64,000 nt of DNA, from positions 1,798,001 to 1,862,000 of the forward strand of contig NZ_CP019770.1 in the NCBI RefSeq assembly GCF_004328665.1, read 5' to 3'. Below are positions 1 through 8,923 of this stretch, one piece after another (positions within the stretch are counted from its first letter, which is position 1; each line of letters starts with the position of its first letter). Both the position numbers and the translations under genes were made by a program. This DNA is from Pseudoalteromonas sp. DL-6 (GTDB lineage: Bacteria; Pseudomonadota; Gammaproteobacteria; Enterobacterales; Alteromonadaceae). The notes below the pieces were generated by a model. It saw only the letters and a list, made by a program, of their open reading frames with translations. It had not been told where the DNA came from and made no database searches.

Positions 1-1721
1 AACCCACCGTTTGAACCACCACGCAGTGCTAAGCGCTTTTTAGAGGTGTACTTTTTATCTTGTAAGTATTGTGCGGCAGCAATAAAGTCGTCAAATACAT
101 TTTGCTTTTGCAATTGTGTACCCGCTTTATGCCACTCTTTACCATACTCACCGCCACCACGAATATTAGCCACCGCGTATACACCGCCTTGCTCAAGCCA
201 AGCCGCTGTTGTAGAGCTAAAGCGAGGTGTTAAGCTAATATTAAAGCCACCATAGCCATATAAAATAGTTGGGTTGCTACCATCTAATTTAATATCACTT
301 TTGTAAGTGATAATCATCGGTACTTTCGTGCCATCTTTAGAGGTATAAAATACTTGCTCAGAGGTATAGTTATCGCTATTAAAGTCAATCCCCGATTTAC
401 GGTACACTTTTGACTCACCGCTTTGCACGTCAAAGCTGTAAGTCGTACCTGGCGTTTTGTAGTTAGTAAATGAGTAATAAAGCGTAGTTTGCTCTTTTTT
501 ACCGCCAAAGCCACTCGCTGTACCAACACCTGGTAAGCTAATTTCGCGGATCAATTCGCCTTTTTTGTTGTACTGTTTCACTTTAGAAATAGCATCAACC
601 ATGTAGTTGGCAAAAAACGTATTTCCGCCAAGCGTTACATTAAGTACGTTTTCAGTTTCTGGGATAAAATCTTGCCAGTTTTCAGGCTGTGGATTGCTTG
701 CATCAACCGTCACTACTTTTGTATTTGGTGCATTTAAATTTGTGACCAAAAATAGCTTGCTGCCTTCGTTGTCAATCACGCTGGTATCAGAGTCTGTATT
801 ACCCACTACAGTAACAAATTCGCTATCTGGCTTAGTTAAATCTTTAATAAATAACTTATTACCTGAGGTCGATACGCTGGCACTAATAAATAAGAAACGA
901 CCATCTTTGGTTGCTTTAGCGCCCACATAGCGGTGTTTTTGTTCTGCTGTATCGCCAAATACTAAAGTATCTTCGCCTTGCTCTTGACCTAACTTATGGT
1001 AATACACTTTATGTTGATCAGTTTTTGCAGAAAGCTCACTGCCCTCTGGCTTATCGTAGCTTGAATAATAAAAACCGTCATTTGCCAGCCAGCTAACGCC
1101 ACTAAATTTAACATCAACCAGTGCTTGTTCTACCTGCTTTTTGGTCTCGGTATTAATAACAATGATTTTACGCCAATCACTACCACCTTCTGATATTTGG
1201 TACGCTAACAATGAACCATCTTCTGAAAATGATAAACCCGACATTGAAGTGGTGCCGTCTTCACTAAAAGTATTAGGATCTAAGAACACTTCAGCTTCAC
1301 CGCCGTCTTTGCTGCGGTATAAAACGTACTGGTTTTGCAGGCCATCATTTTTATAAAAATAGGTGTAATCACCTTCAGTAAACGGCGCGCTGATTTTTTC
1401 GTAGTTCATTAGTTTTTCAAGGCGCTGTTTAAGTGTATCTCTGTAAGGCACTTGCTCTAAATACGAAAAGGTAAGCTTGTTTTGTGTTTTAACCCACTGA
1501 GCCGTTTCTTCACTCATATCATCTTCTAACCAGCGATACGGATCAGCCACGGTTTCGCCAAAGTAAGTGTCAACCACAGCGCCTTTTTTAGTTTCAGGGT
1601 AATCTAGTGAGTTAACTGCTTTCATAGCTGTTTTTACTTCATTTTGAGTAGTGTTTTCTGCAGGTTGTGAACAACCCGCAAGTGCGATTACAACCGCACA
1701 GGTCAGTGTTTTTTTAAGCAT
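1..1721 (-). CDS. prolyl oligopeptidase family serine peptidase (S9), lipoprotein, 3' end outside window
   Basis: Reading the minus strand from ATG at 1721 gives an open frame of 573 codons with no stop before the window edge, so the C-terminus is missing. The N-terminus has a lipoprotein signal with lipobox LAGC (Cys17). It is followed by the DPYRWLED motif near residue 62 and a long beta-propeller-like region, as in S9A prolyl oligopeptidases. The last residues visible are RGGSNGG, the nucleophile elbow carrying the catalytic Ser; the catalytic Asp and His lie beyond the edge. The family cleaves short peptides after proline, here presumably in the periplasm. About 150 residues should be missing. 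Confidence 0.93.
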   Translation of the reverse strand, partial: MLKKTLTCAVVIALAGCSQPAENTTQNEVKTAMKAVNSLDYPETKKGAVVDTYFGETVADPYRWLEDDMSEETAQWVKTQNKLTFSYLEQVPYRDTLKQRLEKLMNYEKISAPFTEGDYTYFYKNDGLQNQYVLYRSKDGGEAEVFLDPNTFSEDGTTSMSGLSFSEDGSLLAYQISEGGSDWRKIIVINTETKKQVEQALVDVKFSGVSWLANDGFYYSSYDKPEGSELSAKTDQHKVYYHKLGQEQGEDTLVFGDTAEQKHRYVGAKATKDGRFLFISASVSTSGNKLFIKDLTKPDSEFVTVVGNTDSDTSVIDNEGSKLFLVTNLNAPNTKVVTVDASNPQPENWQDFIPETENVLNVTLGGNTFFANYMVDAISKVKQYNKKGELIREISLPGVGTASGFGGKKEQTTLYYSFTNYKTPGTTYSFDVQSGESKVYRKSGIDFNSDNYTSEQVFYTSKDGTKVPMIITYKSDIKLDGSNPTILYGYGGFNISLTPRFSSTTAAWLEQGGVYAVANIRGGGEYGKEWHKAGTQLQKQNVFDDFIAAAQYLQDKKYTSKKRLALRGGSNGG

Positions 1722-1873
1722 TGCTTTACCATTATTTTTTTATAGTCAGCCTAAGTTATTAACTTTCTGTTTGTTTGTCTATCAACTTGCGGTAAACGTC
1801 ATTTATTGCTGTTAACCTGCACCTAGTTGCGCTTAAATAGATGAACAACTTTTAAACACTAACAGGTTGAGTA

Positions 1874-2185
1874 ATGACAGAAACTGAATCTTTTACCAGC
1901 TTTAAACGCTTTTACCCTTACTATCTAAAAGAGCATCGTAATAAAACTTGTCGCAGGCTGCATTTTATTGGCAGTAGCTTAGTGTTGCTCTTGACCGGCT
2001 ATGCGTTTATTAGCTCACAATTCGTATTGTTATGGTTATTACCGCTGATTGGTTATGGCTTTGCATGGGTTGGGCATTTCTTTTTTGAAAAAAACCGCCC
2101 TGCCACATTTAAGCACCCGTTTTACAGTTTATGGGGCGATTGGGTCATGTTTAAAGATATACTGATTGGCAAAATCAAATGGTAA
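1874..2185 (+). CDS. DUF962 / Mpo1-like small membrane protein
   Basis: This 103-residue protein has the DUF962 pattern: an N-terminal SFxxFYPYYLKEHRN segment with RRLHFIG, two or three hydrophobic helices (about 31-72), then GHFFFEKNRPATF and a C-terminal HPFYSLWGDW. The conserved His residues match the YGL010w/Mpo1-like superfamily, whose yeast member is an Fe(II) alpha-dioxygenase of 2-hydroxy fatty acids. Activity of the short bacterial form is not established, so function is inference only. It stands alone, divergent from the prolyl oligopeptidase gene. A second, longer member of the superfamily lies at 14039-14542. Confidence 0.85.
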   Translation: MTETESFTSFKRFYPYYLKEHRNKTCRRLHFIGSSLVLLLTGYAFISSQFVLLWLLPLIGYGFAWVGHFFFEKNRPATFKHPFYSLWGDWVMFKDILIGKIKW

Positions 2186-2377
2186 ATGGCTACTTACGCT
2201 ATCGCTATAATAAACGCCTCTGCTTACTCGCTGTAAATAAATTGTAGATTGAATGTAATTCAATTGACCTCGATTGTAGAAATGGTCTACCTTGACAACA
2301 GTAATTTCAATTAGTTCATTAATTTAAAAAGATTAAATTGAAACCACCTGTAAAGCATCGAATGAGGGAAATTAGTC

Positions 2378-4933
2378 ATGCAACTTACACCACTATTTAC
2401 AGCAAAAAAAACCATCTCTTTAACAATAGCAGCTGCACTTGTTGGCTCATGGACGGTTAACGCCGCTGAGCAAGAGACTCAGGCGCAAGAAAACATTGAA
2501 CAAATTAGTGTGATTGGCTCTCGCCGACTAGGTCGCACGGTCGAAGATAGCCCTGTTCCCATAGATATTATTAGTGGCGACGCCTTAAAAAGTTCAGGAC
2601 AAACAGAAACTAATGCGCTGTTAAGTACGTTATTACCAAGTTTTAATTTCCCACAGCCATCAATTACCGATGGCAGCGACCATGTGCGCCCAGCTCAACT
2701 GCGTGGCTTAGCTCCTGATCACACCTTAGTGCTCGTGAATGGTAAACGTCGCCACAGTAACGCGCTACTTAATTTAAACGGCTCAACGGGTCGTGGTTCG
2801 TCATCGGTTGATTTAAACGCCATACCTGCAAACGCGATTGAACGCATTGAAGTATTACGCGATGGTGCCGCAGCTCAATATGGCTCAGACGCTATCGCCG
2901 GGGTGATTAATATCGTCCTTAAAAGCAATAGCAGTGGCGGTAGTTTGGGTGCCGTTTATGGTGCAAATATTACCGATATGGACGGTGTCGCGCAGTTACA
3001 ATCGGTTTCTGAGGACGCCAATGGTGACTTAGCTTTTACTGAGGGCGGCGACCGCTCGCTTACCGACGGCCAAACTTTAACTCTGCAAGGTAATATGGGG
3101 TTTGAATTAGGCGATAACGGCTTTTTGAGTATTTCTAGTGAATATCGCGATCGCAGCTCAACCAACCGCTCTGATTACGACCAACGCGAAAACTATCCTC
3201 GTTTACCTGATGGCTCTCTCGACCCACGCGAATTCACATGGGATCGTTACAACCATAACTTTGGTAACGGCACTGTTGAAGACTTTGCGTTGTTTTACAA
3301 CGCAGGTTATCAGCTAAATAACGATGCTGAGCTCTATTCGTTTGGCTCATACAGTAAACGTGAAGGTGAAGGCGGTGGCTTTTATCGTCGCGCCCAAGAC
3401 AGCCGTAACGTTACAGAAATATACCCTGATGGCTTTTTGCCGGTGATCACCTCAGACATTGATGACTTTTCATTGGCTTTAGGTGTGAAAGGCTTTGCTA
3501 ATGAATGGAACTACGATGCTTCTGCTGTATATGGCCAAGATGCCTTTAACTTTGGTGTTATTAATAGTTTAAACACTTCATATGGGCCAAGTAGCCAAAC
3601 CAGTTTTGATGCCGGCACGCTTACTTACGATCAGCTGACTATTAACCTTGATTTTAGCCGTGAAATTGATGCTGACTTTTTAGCCAGCGGAATTAACGTG
3701 GCAGTGGGCGCTGAGTATCGCCGCGAAGGCTACGAAATTCAAGCGGGCGAAGAAGCCTCTTATGCGCGTGGTAATTTTGGCCCAGGTGGTGCCGTGACCG
3801 ATCCGGTTAATGGCCCATTCGGCTCTGCAGGTTCACAAGTGTTCCCTGGGTTCACACCTGAATCTGCGGGTGATAACAGCCGCCACAATGTCAGCCTTTA
3901 CGTTGACTTAGAAGCCTTTATTACAGATAACTGGAATGTTGCCATCGCCGCGCGTTACGAAGACTACTCTGATTTTGGCGACACGCTTAATGGTAAAATT
4001 GCCACCCGCTATACACTTACAGAAGACTTAGCACTACGCGGCTCTGTATCAACTGGGTTTAGAGCGCCCTCTCTACAACAGCAATACTTTACCTCGGTGG
4101 CGACTGTATTTGTAGATGGCGAACCAACACAAACAGGTACCTTTGCGCCAAGCAGCGATGTTGCCGTTGCATTGGGTTCACCAGGTTTAGACGCAGAAGA
4201 AGCTACTAACTACGGGGTAGGCTTTACGTGGTCAACCGACTTCAACTTCAGCTTATCGGTGGATTACTACCAAATATTAATTGATGACCGTATTGTGTTA
4301 TCAAATAACTTATCGGGCGCAGGCGTTGCAAGCTTACTTGAGGGCACCGGCGCTAACCAAGGTCGATTTTTCTTAAACGCGATCGATAGCAAAACCCGTG
4401 GCGTTGACGTCGTCGCTTCTTATAATTTAATCACCGACAATTACGGTGATGTAGCGTTTAATTTAGGTTACAACTACGGTAAAAACCAAGTCACCGATAT
4501 TATTGACCCACCAGCACAATTACAAAGTGTTGGGGTTGAGCAAGATAATTTGTTCTCGGGTAATGAGCTACGTCGTTTTGAAGTGAGCACACCGCGTAAT
4601 AAATACAACCTTAGCGCAACATGGATACTTAACGAATGGCGCACCACACTACGTAGTACTCGTTATGGTGAAACACAAGACCCGTCTGAAAATCCAGAGC
4701 GTAACGAAGTGTTAGAACCTAAATGGATCACCGATTTAGATGTGGCGTATGCACTTAATAATAACCTTACTCTGAGCTTAGGCGCTAATAATGTGTTTGA
4801 TGTATACCCAGATCCAACTCGAGAGCTGGTGAGTGATGTCACCACTTTCTCTCGCTTGTTCTCGTACTCGGGCTTTTCACCATTTGGTTTTAATGGCCGC
4901 TACGTGTACGGCAAAATTGAAATGAAGTTTTAA
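2378..4933 (+). CDS. TonB-dependent outer-membrane receptor
   Basis: This 851-residue protein begins with a signal peptide ending near VNAA (residue 30). A TonB-box-like stretch, EQISVIG, follows at about 41-47. The plug domain at about 50-175 contains QLRGLAPDHTLVLVNGKRR and ends with IERIEVLRDGAAAQYG and AIAGVINIVLK, typical of TonB receptors. The rest is a beta-barrel ending in Phe after YGKIEMK. The receptor takes up a large or scarce substrate across the outer membrane using TonB energy. The neighbours do not indicate the substrate, and I see no Fur box upstream. The RBS GAGGG lies 9 nt before ATG, and a terminator follows. Confidence 0.93.
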   Translation: MQLTPLFTAKKTISLTIAAALVGSWTVNAAEQETQAQENIEQISVIGSRRLGRTVEDSPVPIDIISGDALKSSGQTETNALLSTLLPSFNFPQPSITDGSDHVRPAQLRGLAPDHTLVLVNGKRRHSNALLNLNGSTGRGSSSVDLNAIPANAIERIEVLRDGAAAQYGSDAIAGVINIVLKSNSSGGSLGAVYGANITDMDGVAQLQSVSEDANGDLAFTEGGDRSLTDGQTLTLQGNMGFELGDNGFLSISSEYRDRSSTNRSDYDQRENYPRLPDGSLDPREFTWDRYNHNFGNGTVEDFALFYNAGYQLNNDAELYSFGSYSKREGEGGGFYRRAQDSRNVTEIYPDGFLPVITSDIDDFSLALGVKGFANEWNYDASAVYGQDAFNFGVINSLNTSYGPSSQTSFDAGTLTYDQLTINLDFSREIDADFLASGINVAVGAEYRREGYEIQAGEEASYARGNFGPGGAVTDPVNGPFGSAGSQVFPGFTPESAGDNSRHNVSLYVDLEAFITDNWNVAIAARYEDYSDFGDTLNGKIATRYTLTEDLALRGSVSTGFRAPSLQQQYFTSVATVFVDGEPTQTGTFAPSSDVAVALGSPGLDAEEATNYGVGFTWSTDFNFSLSVDYYQILIDDRIVLSNNLSGAGVASLLEGTGANQGRFFLNAIDSKTRGVDVVASYNLITDNYGDVAFNLGYNYGKNQVTDIIDPPAQLQSVGVEQDNLFSGNELRRFEVSTPRNKYNLSATWILNEWRTTLRSTRYGETQDPSENPERNEVLEPKWITDLDVAYALNNNLTLSLGANNVFDVYPDPTRELVSDVTTFSRLFSYSGFSPFGFNGRYVYGKIEMKF

Positions 4934-4948
4934 GCTGTAGCTTAAACC

Positions 4949-4978
4949 AAAAAGCCACACTAAATAGTGTGGCTTTTT
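4949..4978 (+). terminator. rho-independent terminator after the TonB receptor
   Basis: Perfect stem AAAAAGCCACACT / AGTGTGGCTTTTT with a short AAAT-type loop, 16 bp after the receptor stop. The A-tract before and T-tract after allow it to work on both strands. Confidence 0.85.
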
Positions 4979-4985
4979 AATAGAT

Positions 4986-5300
4986 TAGGGTCTGTTGATC
5001 TTTCAAGGTTAAATTTGCAGCAGTCTGTTTGGTATTTAGGCAAGGCAGAGCCTATGTGGTGTGGTTATTCCCCATAAATAGGCGATAACGCAGCATCAAT
5101 GCCAAACAGGCGCTGCCCGAAGGGTTCTGCCTAGGGACGATTTACTCTTTGTTGCCTACATGGATGTAGGTAAGGGGCGTGAGCAGGACGCGGAAGCTTT
5201 GCTCGGTTTTTACTTAGCCCACTAGGTTACAAACCTCGCGCCGCGATTAAACCGCCCCTAGTTTGAACAAATTTTAATCCGCAAAGGTCAACAGACCCTA
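4986..5300. repeat. MITE-like element with terminal inverted repeats
   Basis: The 315-bp segment has ends TAGGGTCTGTTGATCTTTCA (4986-5005) and the reverse complement of TAGGGTCTGTTGACCTTTGC (5281-5300), identical at 17 of 20 positions. The interior has no credible reading frame but has several GC-rich local hairpins, for example around CAGGCGCTGCCCGAAGGGTT. It fills the whole gap between the receptor terminator and the ilvE stop codon. Terminal inverted repeats without a transposase suggest a non-autonomous element; this class is inferred from structure, not from copies seen elsewhere in this window. Confidence 0.7.
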
Positions 5301-5308
5301 GAACCCGA

Positions 5309-6304
5309 TTAGATTTTAGTTAACCAACCGTGTTTATCTTCGCTTTTACCCCATTGAATATCGTTCAATGCTTGGCGCAAACGTGCCGTAGTTGGCCCTG
5401 GTTCACCGTTACCCACTTTGTATTCTTTATCGTTATGGATAAACGTACCTACTGGGGTTAATACTGCCGCAGTGCCTGAAAGTGCTGCCTCAGTACCTGG
5501 TTTTGCTGCGCGCTCTAAAAGCTCAGTGACAGTAAAGTTGCGCTCGCTAACCGTCATACCTAAATCTTTAGCAATGGTTAAAATGCTATTACGCGTTACA
5601 CCATGTAAAAATGTGCTATCAAGTGCTTTAGTAATGATTTCGTTGCCATCAATTAAAATAAAGTTTGCCGCGCCGGTTTCTTGCACATCACCGCCTGGGC
5701 AAAATAAAATTTGGTCGGCTTTATATTTAGTGCGTGCTGCTGAAATTGGGCCAAGCGCGCTGGCATAGTTACCACCACTTTTGATCATGCCCATGTGCGG
5801 TGCACAGCGCATACCATCTTCTTCAAGTAAAACACGTAACGCAGTTGCGCCACCTGAAAAATAATCACCCACTGGCGATAATAGCGTGTAAAGCAATGAA
5901 CTCATTGACGGTGCAGCCGCTTTACCAATGGCAGCTTCCGTACCAATGTGGGTTGGGCGAATATACATAGAACCTGGAGGAAGCGGCGTTTCATCGGCGT
6001 ATTCACGTACAATATCGATGATCATTGTTTTTAGCATCTCGCCATCAACAGCAGGTAAACTCAACAATTCAGAACTTTGCTGCATACGCGCAATATTAGC
6101 GTCCATTCTAAAAATATTAACCGAGCCATCTTCGTGGCGAAAGGCTTTTAACCCTTCAAAACATGTACTTGAATAATGAAGAACGTGTGCACCTGCATGT
6201 AACTCAAGCTTATCGCAAGGAACAATTGAGCTTTCGCCCCACTGGTTGTCAGAAAACTTAGCTTGAATCATCTGCGGCATAAACACAGTACCAAATGCTG
6301 CCAT
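5309..6304 (-). CDS. ilvE: branched-chain amino acid aminotransferase
   Basis: This 331-residue class IV PLP aminotransferase transfers the amino group between glutamate and the oxo-acids of Val, Leu and Ile in the cytoplasm. The family motif MIKSGGNYASALGP carries the PLP-binding lysine, K175. The region FCPGGDVQETGAANFILID and the phosphate-binding stretch HGVTRNSILTIA follow in the expected order. Length and the N-terminal start (HYSSTCFEGLKAFR near residue 50) fit the type II (eukaryote-like) BCAT subgroup. The gene stands alone; its stop codon is 8 bp from a MITE-like element, so its own terminator may have been displaced. Confidence 0.93.
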   Translation of the reverse strand: MAAFGTVFMPQMIQAKFSDNQWGESSIVPCDKLELHAGAHVLHYSSTCFEGLKAFRHEDGSVNIFRMDANIARMQQSSELLSLPAVDGEMLKTMIIDIVREYADETPLPPGSMYIRPTHIGTEAAIGKAAAPSMSSLLYTLLSPVGDYFSGGATALRVLLEEDGMRCAPHMGMIKSGGNYASALGPISAARTKYKADQILFCPGGDVQETGAANFILIDGNEIITKALDSTFLHGVTRNSILTIAKDLGMTVSERNFTVTELLERAAKPGTEAALSGTAAVLTPVGTFIHNDKEYKVGNGEPGPTTARLRQALNDIQWGKSEDKHGWLTKI

Positions 6305-6461
6305 TTTTATTCTCTCTTGTGTGGTCTATTTTTCTCCATTGTATGACAACCAGCTACTATTTAACCATAGCAAAACGAGCTGTTTTTAAATTAATTAGAA
6401 GAATTTTTTGCATGTGCTGATGATTATTTAATCAAAAAAGCGCTTGCTAACTCTTTAATGC

Positions 6462-6497
6462 AATAATCAGCTAACATATTAAGGTTAGCTGATTATT
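6462..6497. terminator. hairpin downstream of the desaturase operon
   Basis: Perfect 14-bp inverted repeat AATAATCAGCTAAC / GTTAGCTGATTATT with an 8-nt loop, lying 39 bp beyond the desaturase stop. It is AT-rich with no long U-tract, so it is a probable terminator or 3' stabilising stem for the minus-strand operon. Confidence 0.6.
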
Positions 6498-6535
6498 TAA
6501 TGCATACATTATAGTAGCGGATATTTTATTAACCT

Positions 6536-7588
6536 CTATTTAAACGAATAACGCAATATGCGTTTTAACACTGAGGTGTATTGCTGAAAAAATCCGCCAG
6601 TATTATAAGCAATCCCCTGCTTTTGTAATGCAGCTTGTACTTTAGGCGCAATTTCTTGATAACGCGACGACGGCATATCAGGAAATAAATGATGCTCTAT
6701 TTGAAAGCTCAAATGCCCAGTTAAAATATGAAACCAACGTGCCCCTTTAATGTTTGACGAACCCAGCGCTTGGCGATAATACCACTGCCCTTGGCTTTCG
6801 TTTTTGCAGTCTTGCTCATAAAAAGTATGGGTTTGCTCAGTAAAATGGCCACAAAAAATAATGGTTGAGGTCCACAGGTTACGAATTAAGTTTGCCAAAA
6901 AATTACCGCTTAATACCCATAAAAACAGTGGTCCCGCCAAAACTGGAAATAACACATAGTCTTTAATTAGTTGGCGCGCCCCTTTACTAAAAAAGCGCTT
7001 TTTTAAAGTGCTATGCGCTACAGCGCCTTTACGGTTTGGTTTCTTTTTACCTATAAAGACTCGTTCGCCTGCGAGCTCATGATACGACACGCCCCACTGA
7101 AACAGCACGCTTAAATTTAAATAGGTAATAAACTGCCATGTATTTTTTAGCCTCCATTTAAAGTCGTTGCTCAACCTTAATAAGCCATAACCAAAGTCAC
7201 GATCTTTTCCGATAATGTTAGTGTAAGTATGATGTTCAAAGTTATGAACGCGGTTCCAGCTTTGGCCATCGCAGGCTATATCCCACTCGTAGCTTTTAGA
7301 GTTAAGCTGTTTATCGTTCATCCAATCGTATTGACCATGCATTACATTGTGGCCAATTTCCATGTTGTCGAGAATTTTAGCCAAACCAAGAAGCAACACA
7401 CCCGCTACCCACAATAATGGCTGCACAAAGCCAAGCATCAATAAAATCCGTCCGCCTATTTCACAAAGCCGCTGCTTACGCACAATAGAACGAATATAAT
7501 TTGCATCCTTTTGCCCTACTTTCGCTAATGTCGACATTTTAATTTCATCTAAATCATCGGCTAACTGTTGATAATTTATAGTTGTCAT
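6536..7588 (-). CDS. membrane fatty acid desaturase (acyl-CoA/lipid desaturase)
   Basis: This 350-residue integral membrane di-iron desaturase has three histidine boxes: HNVMH near residue 79, HNFEHH near 116, and QIEHH near 294. Hydrophobic segments surround about 45-75 and 210-240. The QIEHH third box places it with the linoleoyl-CoA/DesA3-type subgroup of FA_desaturase proteins. It introduces double bonds in acyl chains, adjusting membrane fluidity. Its ATG overlaps the stop of the upstream ferredoxin-reductase gene by 4 bp, so the two are co-translated and the reductase is the evident electron donor. Regiospecificity cannot be read from sequence. Confidence 0.92.
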   Translation of the reverse strand: MTTINYQQLADDLDEIKMSTLAKVGQKDANYIRSIVRKQRLCEIGGRILLMLGFVQPLLWVAGVLLLGLAKILDNMEIGHNVMHGQYDWMNDKQLNSKSYEWDIACDGQSWNRVHNFEHHTYTNIIGKDRDFGYGLLRLSNDFKWRLKNTWQFITYLNLSVLFQWGVSYHELAGERVFIGKKKPNRKGAVAHSTLKKRFFSKGARQLIKDYVLFPVLAGPLFLWVLSGNFLANLIRNLWTSTIIFCGHFTEQTHTFYEQDCKNESQGQWYYRQALGSSNIKGARWFHILTGHLSFQIEHHLFPDMPSSRYQEIAPKVQAALQKQGIAYNTGGFFQQYTSVLKRILRYSFK

Positions 7589-8628
7589 AGCTGTAACTCC
7601 AAATCGCTAACGGCTTGGCTCACACACAGTTGAATTAACTGCTCGCCAGTATCTGATAATTGATTAGTTTTTAAATTACGCACCACTCCCGACTTTTTAA
7701 TGCACTGACATTGATGACAAATACCAATGCCGCAGCCTCGCTGCACAGGGAGTTTTTTTGCTTCAAATTGGCTTAGTAACACGTCATTACTAGTCACTAC
7801 GTGCGTGTCTTTGTTTATTTTCACTGAAAACTGGCTATCGTCAGTCAATTTGGGCAAGGCTAGGCCAAAGGATTCTTGAAAGTAGCCAAGCTTATGCTGC
7901 TTAGCAAAATCGGCAATTTGCTGCATAAAACCACCAGGGCCGCAGCAATAAATATCTGGCTGCGCATCAAGGTTTATGTGCTGTGTTAACGGTGTTAATG
8001 CATCGCGTGTGAGTAATGAAAAACTAAAATGCGCAAAGCGCTTTGCCAGTGCCGTAAGTTCATTTGTACACTGGTGTGCACCCGCCTTAGCAAAGTACAA
8101 CAATTGCATCGGGCTATTTGTATTGCCAAGTTGCTGCTCAAGCATGGCAAGCATTGGGGTAATGCCAGAGCCACCCGCTACAAAAACGCTAGGCTTGTGC
8201 CAACTTTTAAATACAAAGTCGCCACGAGCTGGCGATATATTACACCGCGGCTGCAAACTTAATGCCTGTTGTAACTGGCCGGTAAACTGCCCTAGTGAAC
8301 TGGTTTTTATGAGTAAGCGCACTAACCCTGTCGCTTTAAAATAGTCAGGACTACTGGCAAGGGTAAACACTCGGGTTAATAATCGTCCATTAACCTCAAC
8401 CGTTAAACTAATATGCTGGCCAGCAATATGCGAGCGCCACTGTTTACTTGGTTTTAAGGTAACACTCAAAAAATCGTGGCTACAAGGGCTTACCGCTATA
8501 ACTTTTGCGCTGAAAAATCCTGCACGCCATGCTGGTTTAAACACCTGCATAATTGGCTCTATGTAAGCGGCAAAGCTTTGATGATGTAAAAACAATTTTG
8601 AAAATTGGTTTAACGCCTTAATAAACAT
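7585..8628 (-). CDS. ferredoxin-NAD(P)H reductase with C-terminal 2Fe-2S domain, desaturase partner
   Basis: This 347-residue flavoprotein has an FAD-binding barrel (RVFTLASS near 95-102), an NAD(P)-binding domain (FVAGGSGITPMLAML near 160, later CCGPGGFM), and a C-terminal plant-type [2Fe-2S] domain with RGCGIGICHQCQC plus a later LCVSQ cysteine. This arrangement matches the oxidoreductases paired with DesA3/DesB-type desaturases in mycobacteria and Pseudomonas (DesC). It moves electrons from NAD(P)H to the desaturase. It is the first gene of the two-gene operon, and two FabR/DesT-like palindromes lie 76-120 bp upstream. Confidence 0.92.
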   Translation of the reverse strand: MFIKALNQFSKLFLHHQSFAAYIEPIMQVFKPAWRAGFFSAKVIAVSPCSHDFLSVTLKPSKQWRSHIAGQHISLTVEVNGRLLTRVFTLASSPDYFKATGLVRLLIKTSSLGQFTGQLQQALSLQPRCNISPARGDFVFKSWHKPSVFVAGGSGITPMLAMLEQQLGNTNSPMQLLYFAKAGAHQCTNELTALAKRFAHFSFSLLTRDALTPLTQHINLDAQPDIYCCGPGGFMQQIADFAKQHKLGYFQESFGLALPKLTDDSQFSVKINKDTHVVTSNDVLLSQFEAKKLPVQRGCGIGICHQCQCIKKSGVVRNLKTNQLSDTGEQLIQLCVSQAVSDLELQL

Positions 8629-8703
8629 AGTGATTGTTTCTCTATTTAAATCTATATCCCAATGAGCGCGTTAAGCAACACGCCTCAATTAGGTTAATTA
8701 TTT

Positions 8704-8723
8704 GAGCCTACACGTGTAAGCTC
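8704..8723. promoter_or_regulatory. candidate FabR/DesT-type operator 1
   Basis: GAGCCTACACGTGTAAGCTC is a palindrome with one mismatched pair (9 of 10), centred on ACACGTGT. The form resembles operators of TetR-family unsaturated-fatty-acid regulators. It lies in the divergent region upstream of the desaturase operon. Confidence 0.6.
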
Positions 8724-8730
8724 AACTTTC

Positions 8731-8748
8731 AGCGCACAAGTGTACGCT
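8731..8748. promoter_or_regulatory. candidate FabR/DesT-type operator 2
   Basis: AGCGCACAAGTGTACGCT is a palindrome matching at 7 of 9 pairs and close to the FabR consensus style AGCGTACA...TGTnCGCT. It lies 7 bp from operator 1 and upstream of the reductase-desaturase operon, as DesT sites do upstream of desCB in Pseudomonas. Confidence 0.65.
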
Positions 8749-8923
8749 GACATTTTTAAATTTCAAGCCTAATAGAGTAATTATTCGAATTTTTTACTGG
8801 CAGGTATTTAACAAGCAAGCAATATCCCCTTTAGTGACGGTTGTTTTTCATTCAACTTAAATATTTAACATTATGATTAATAGCATGCTAGGCTGGTTGG
8901 AATTGTTAATTTTGGAAGCCATT

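Noticed and set aside
5418..5768. 116-codon plus-strand open frame inside ilvE
   Set aside because: Antisense shadow of ilvE; low-complexity and no homology that I recognise.
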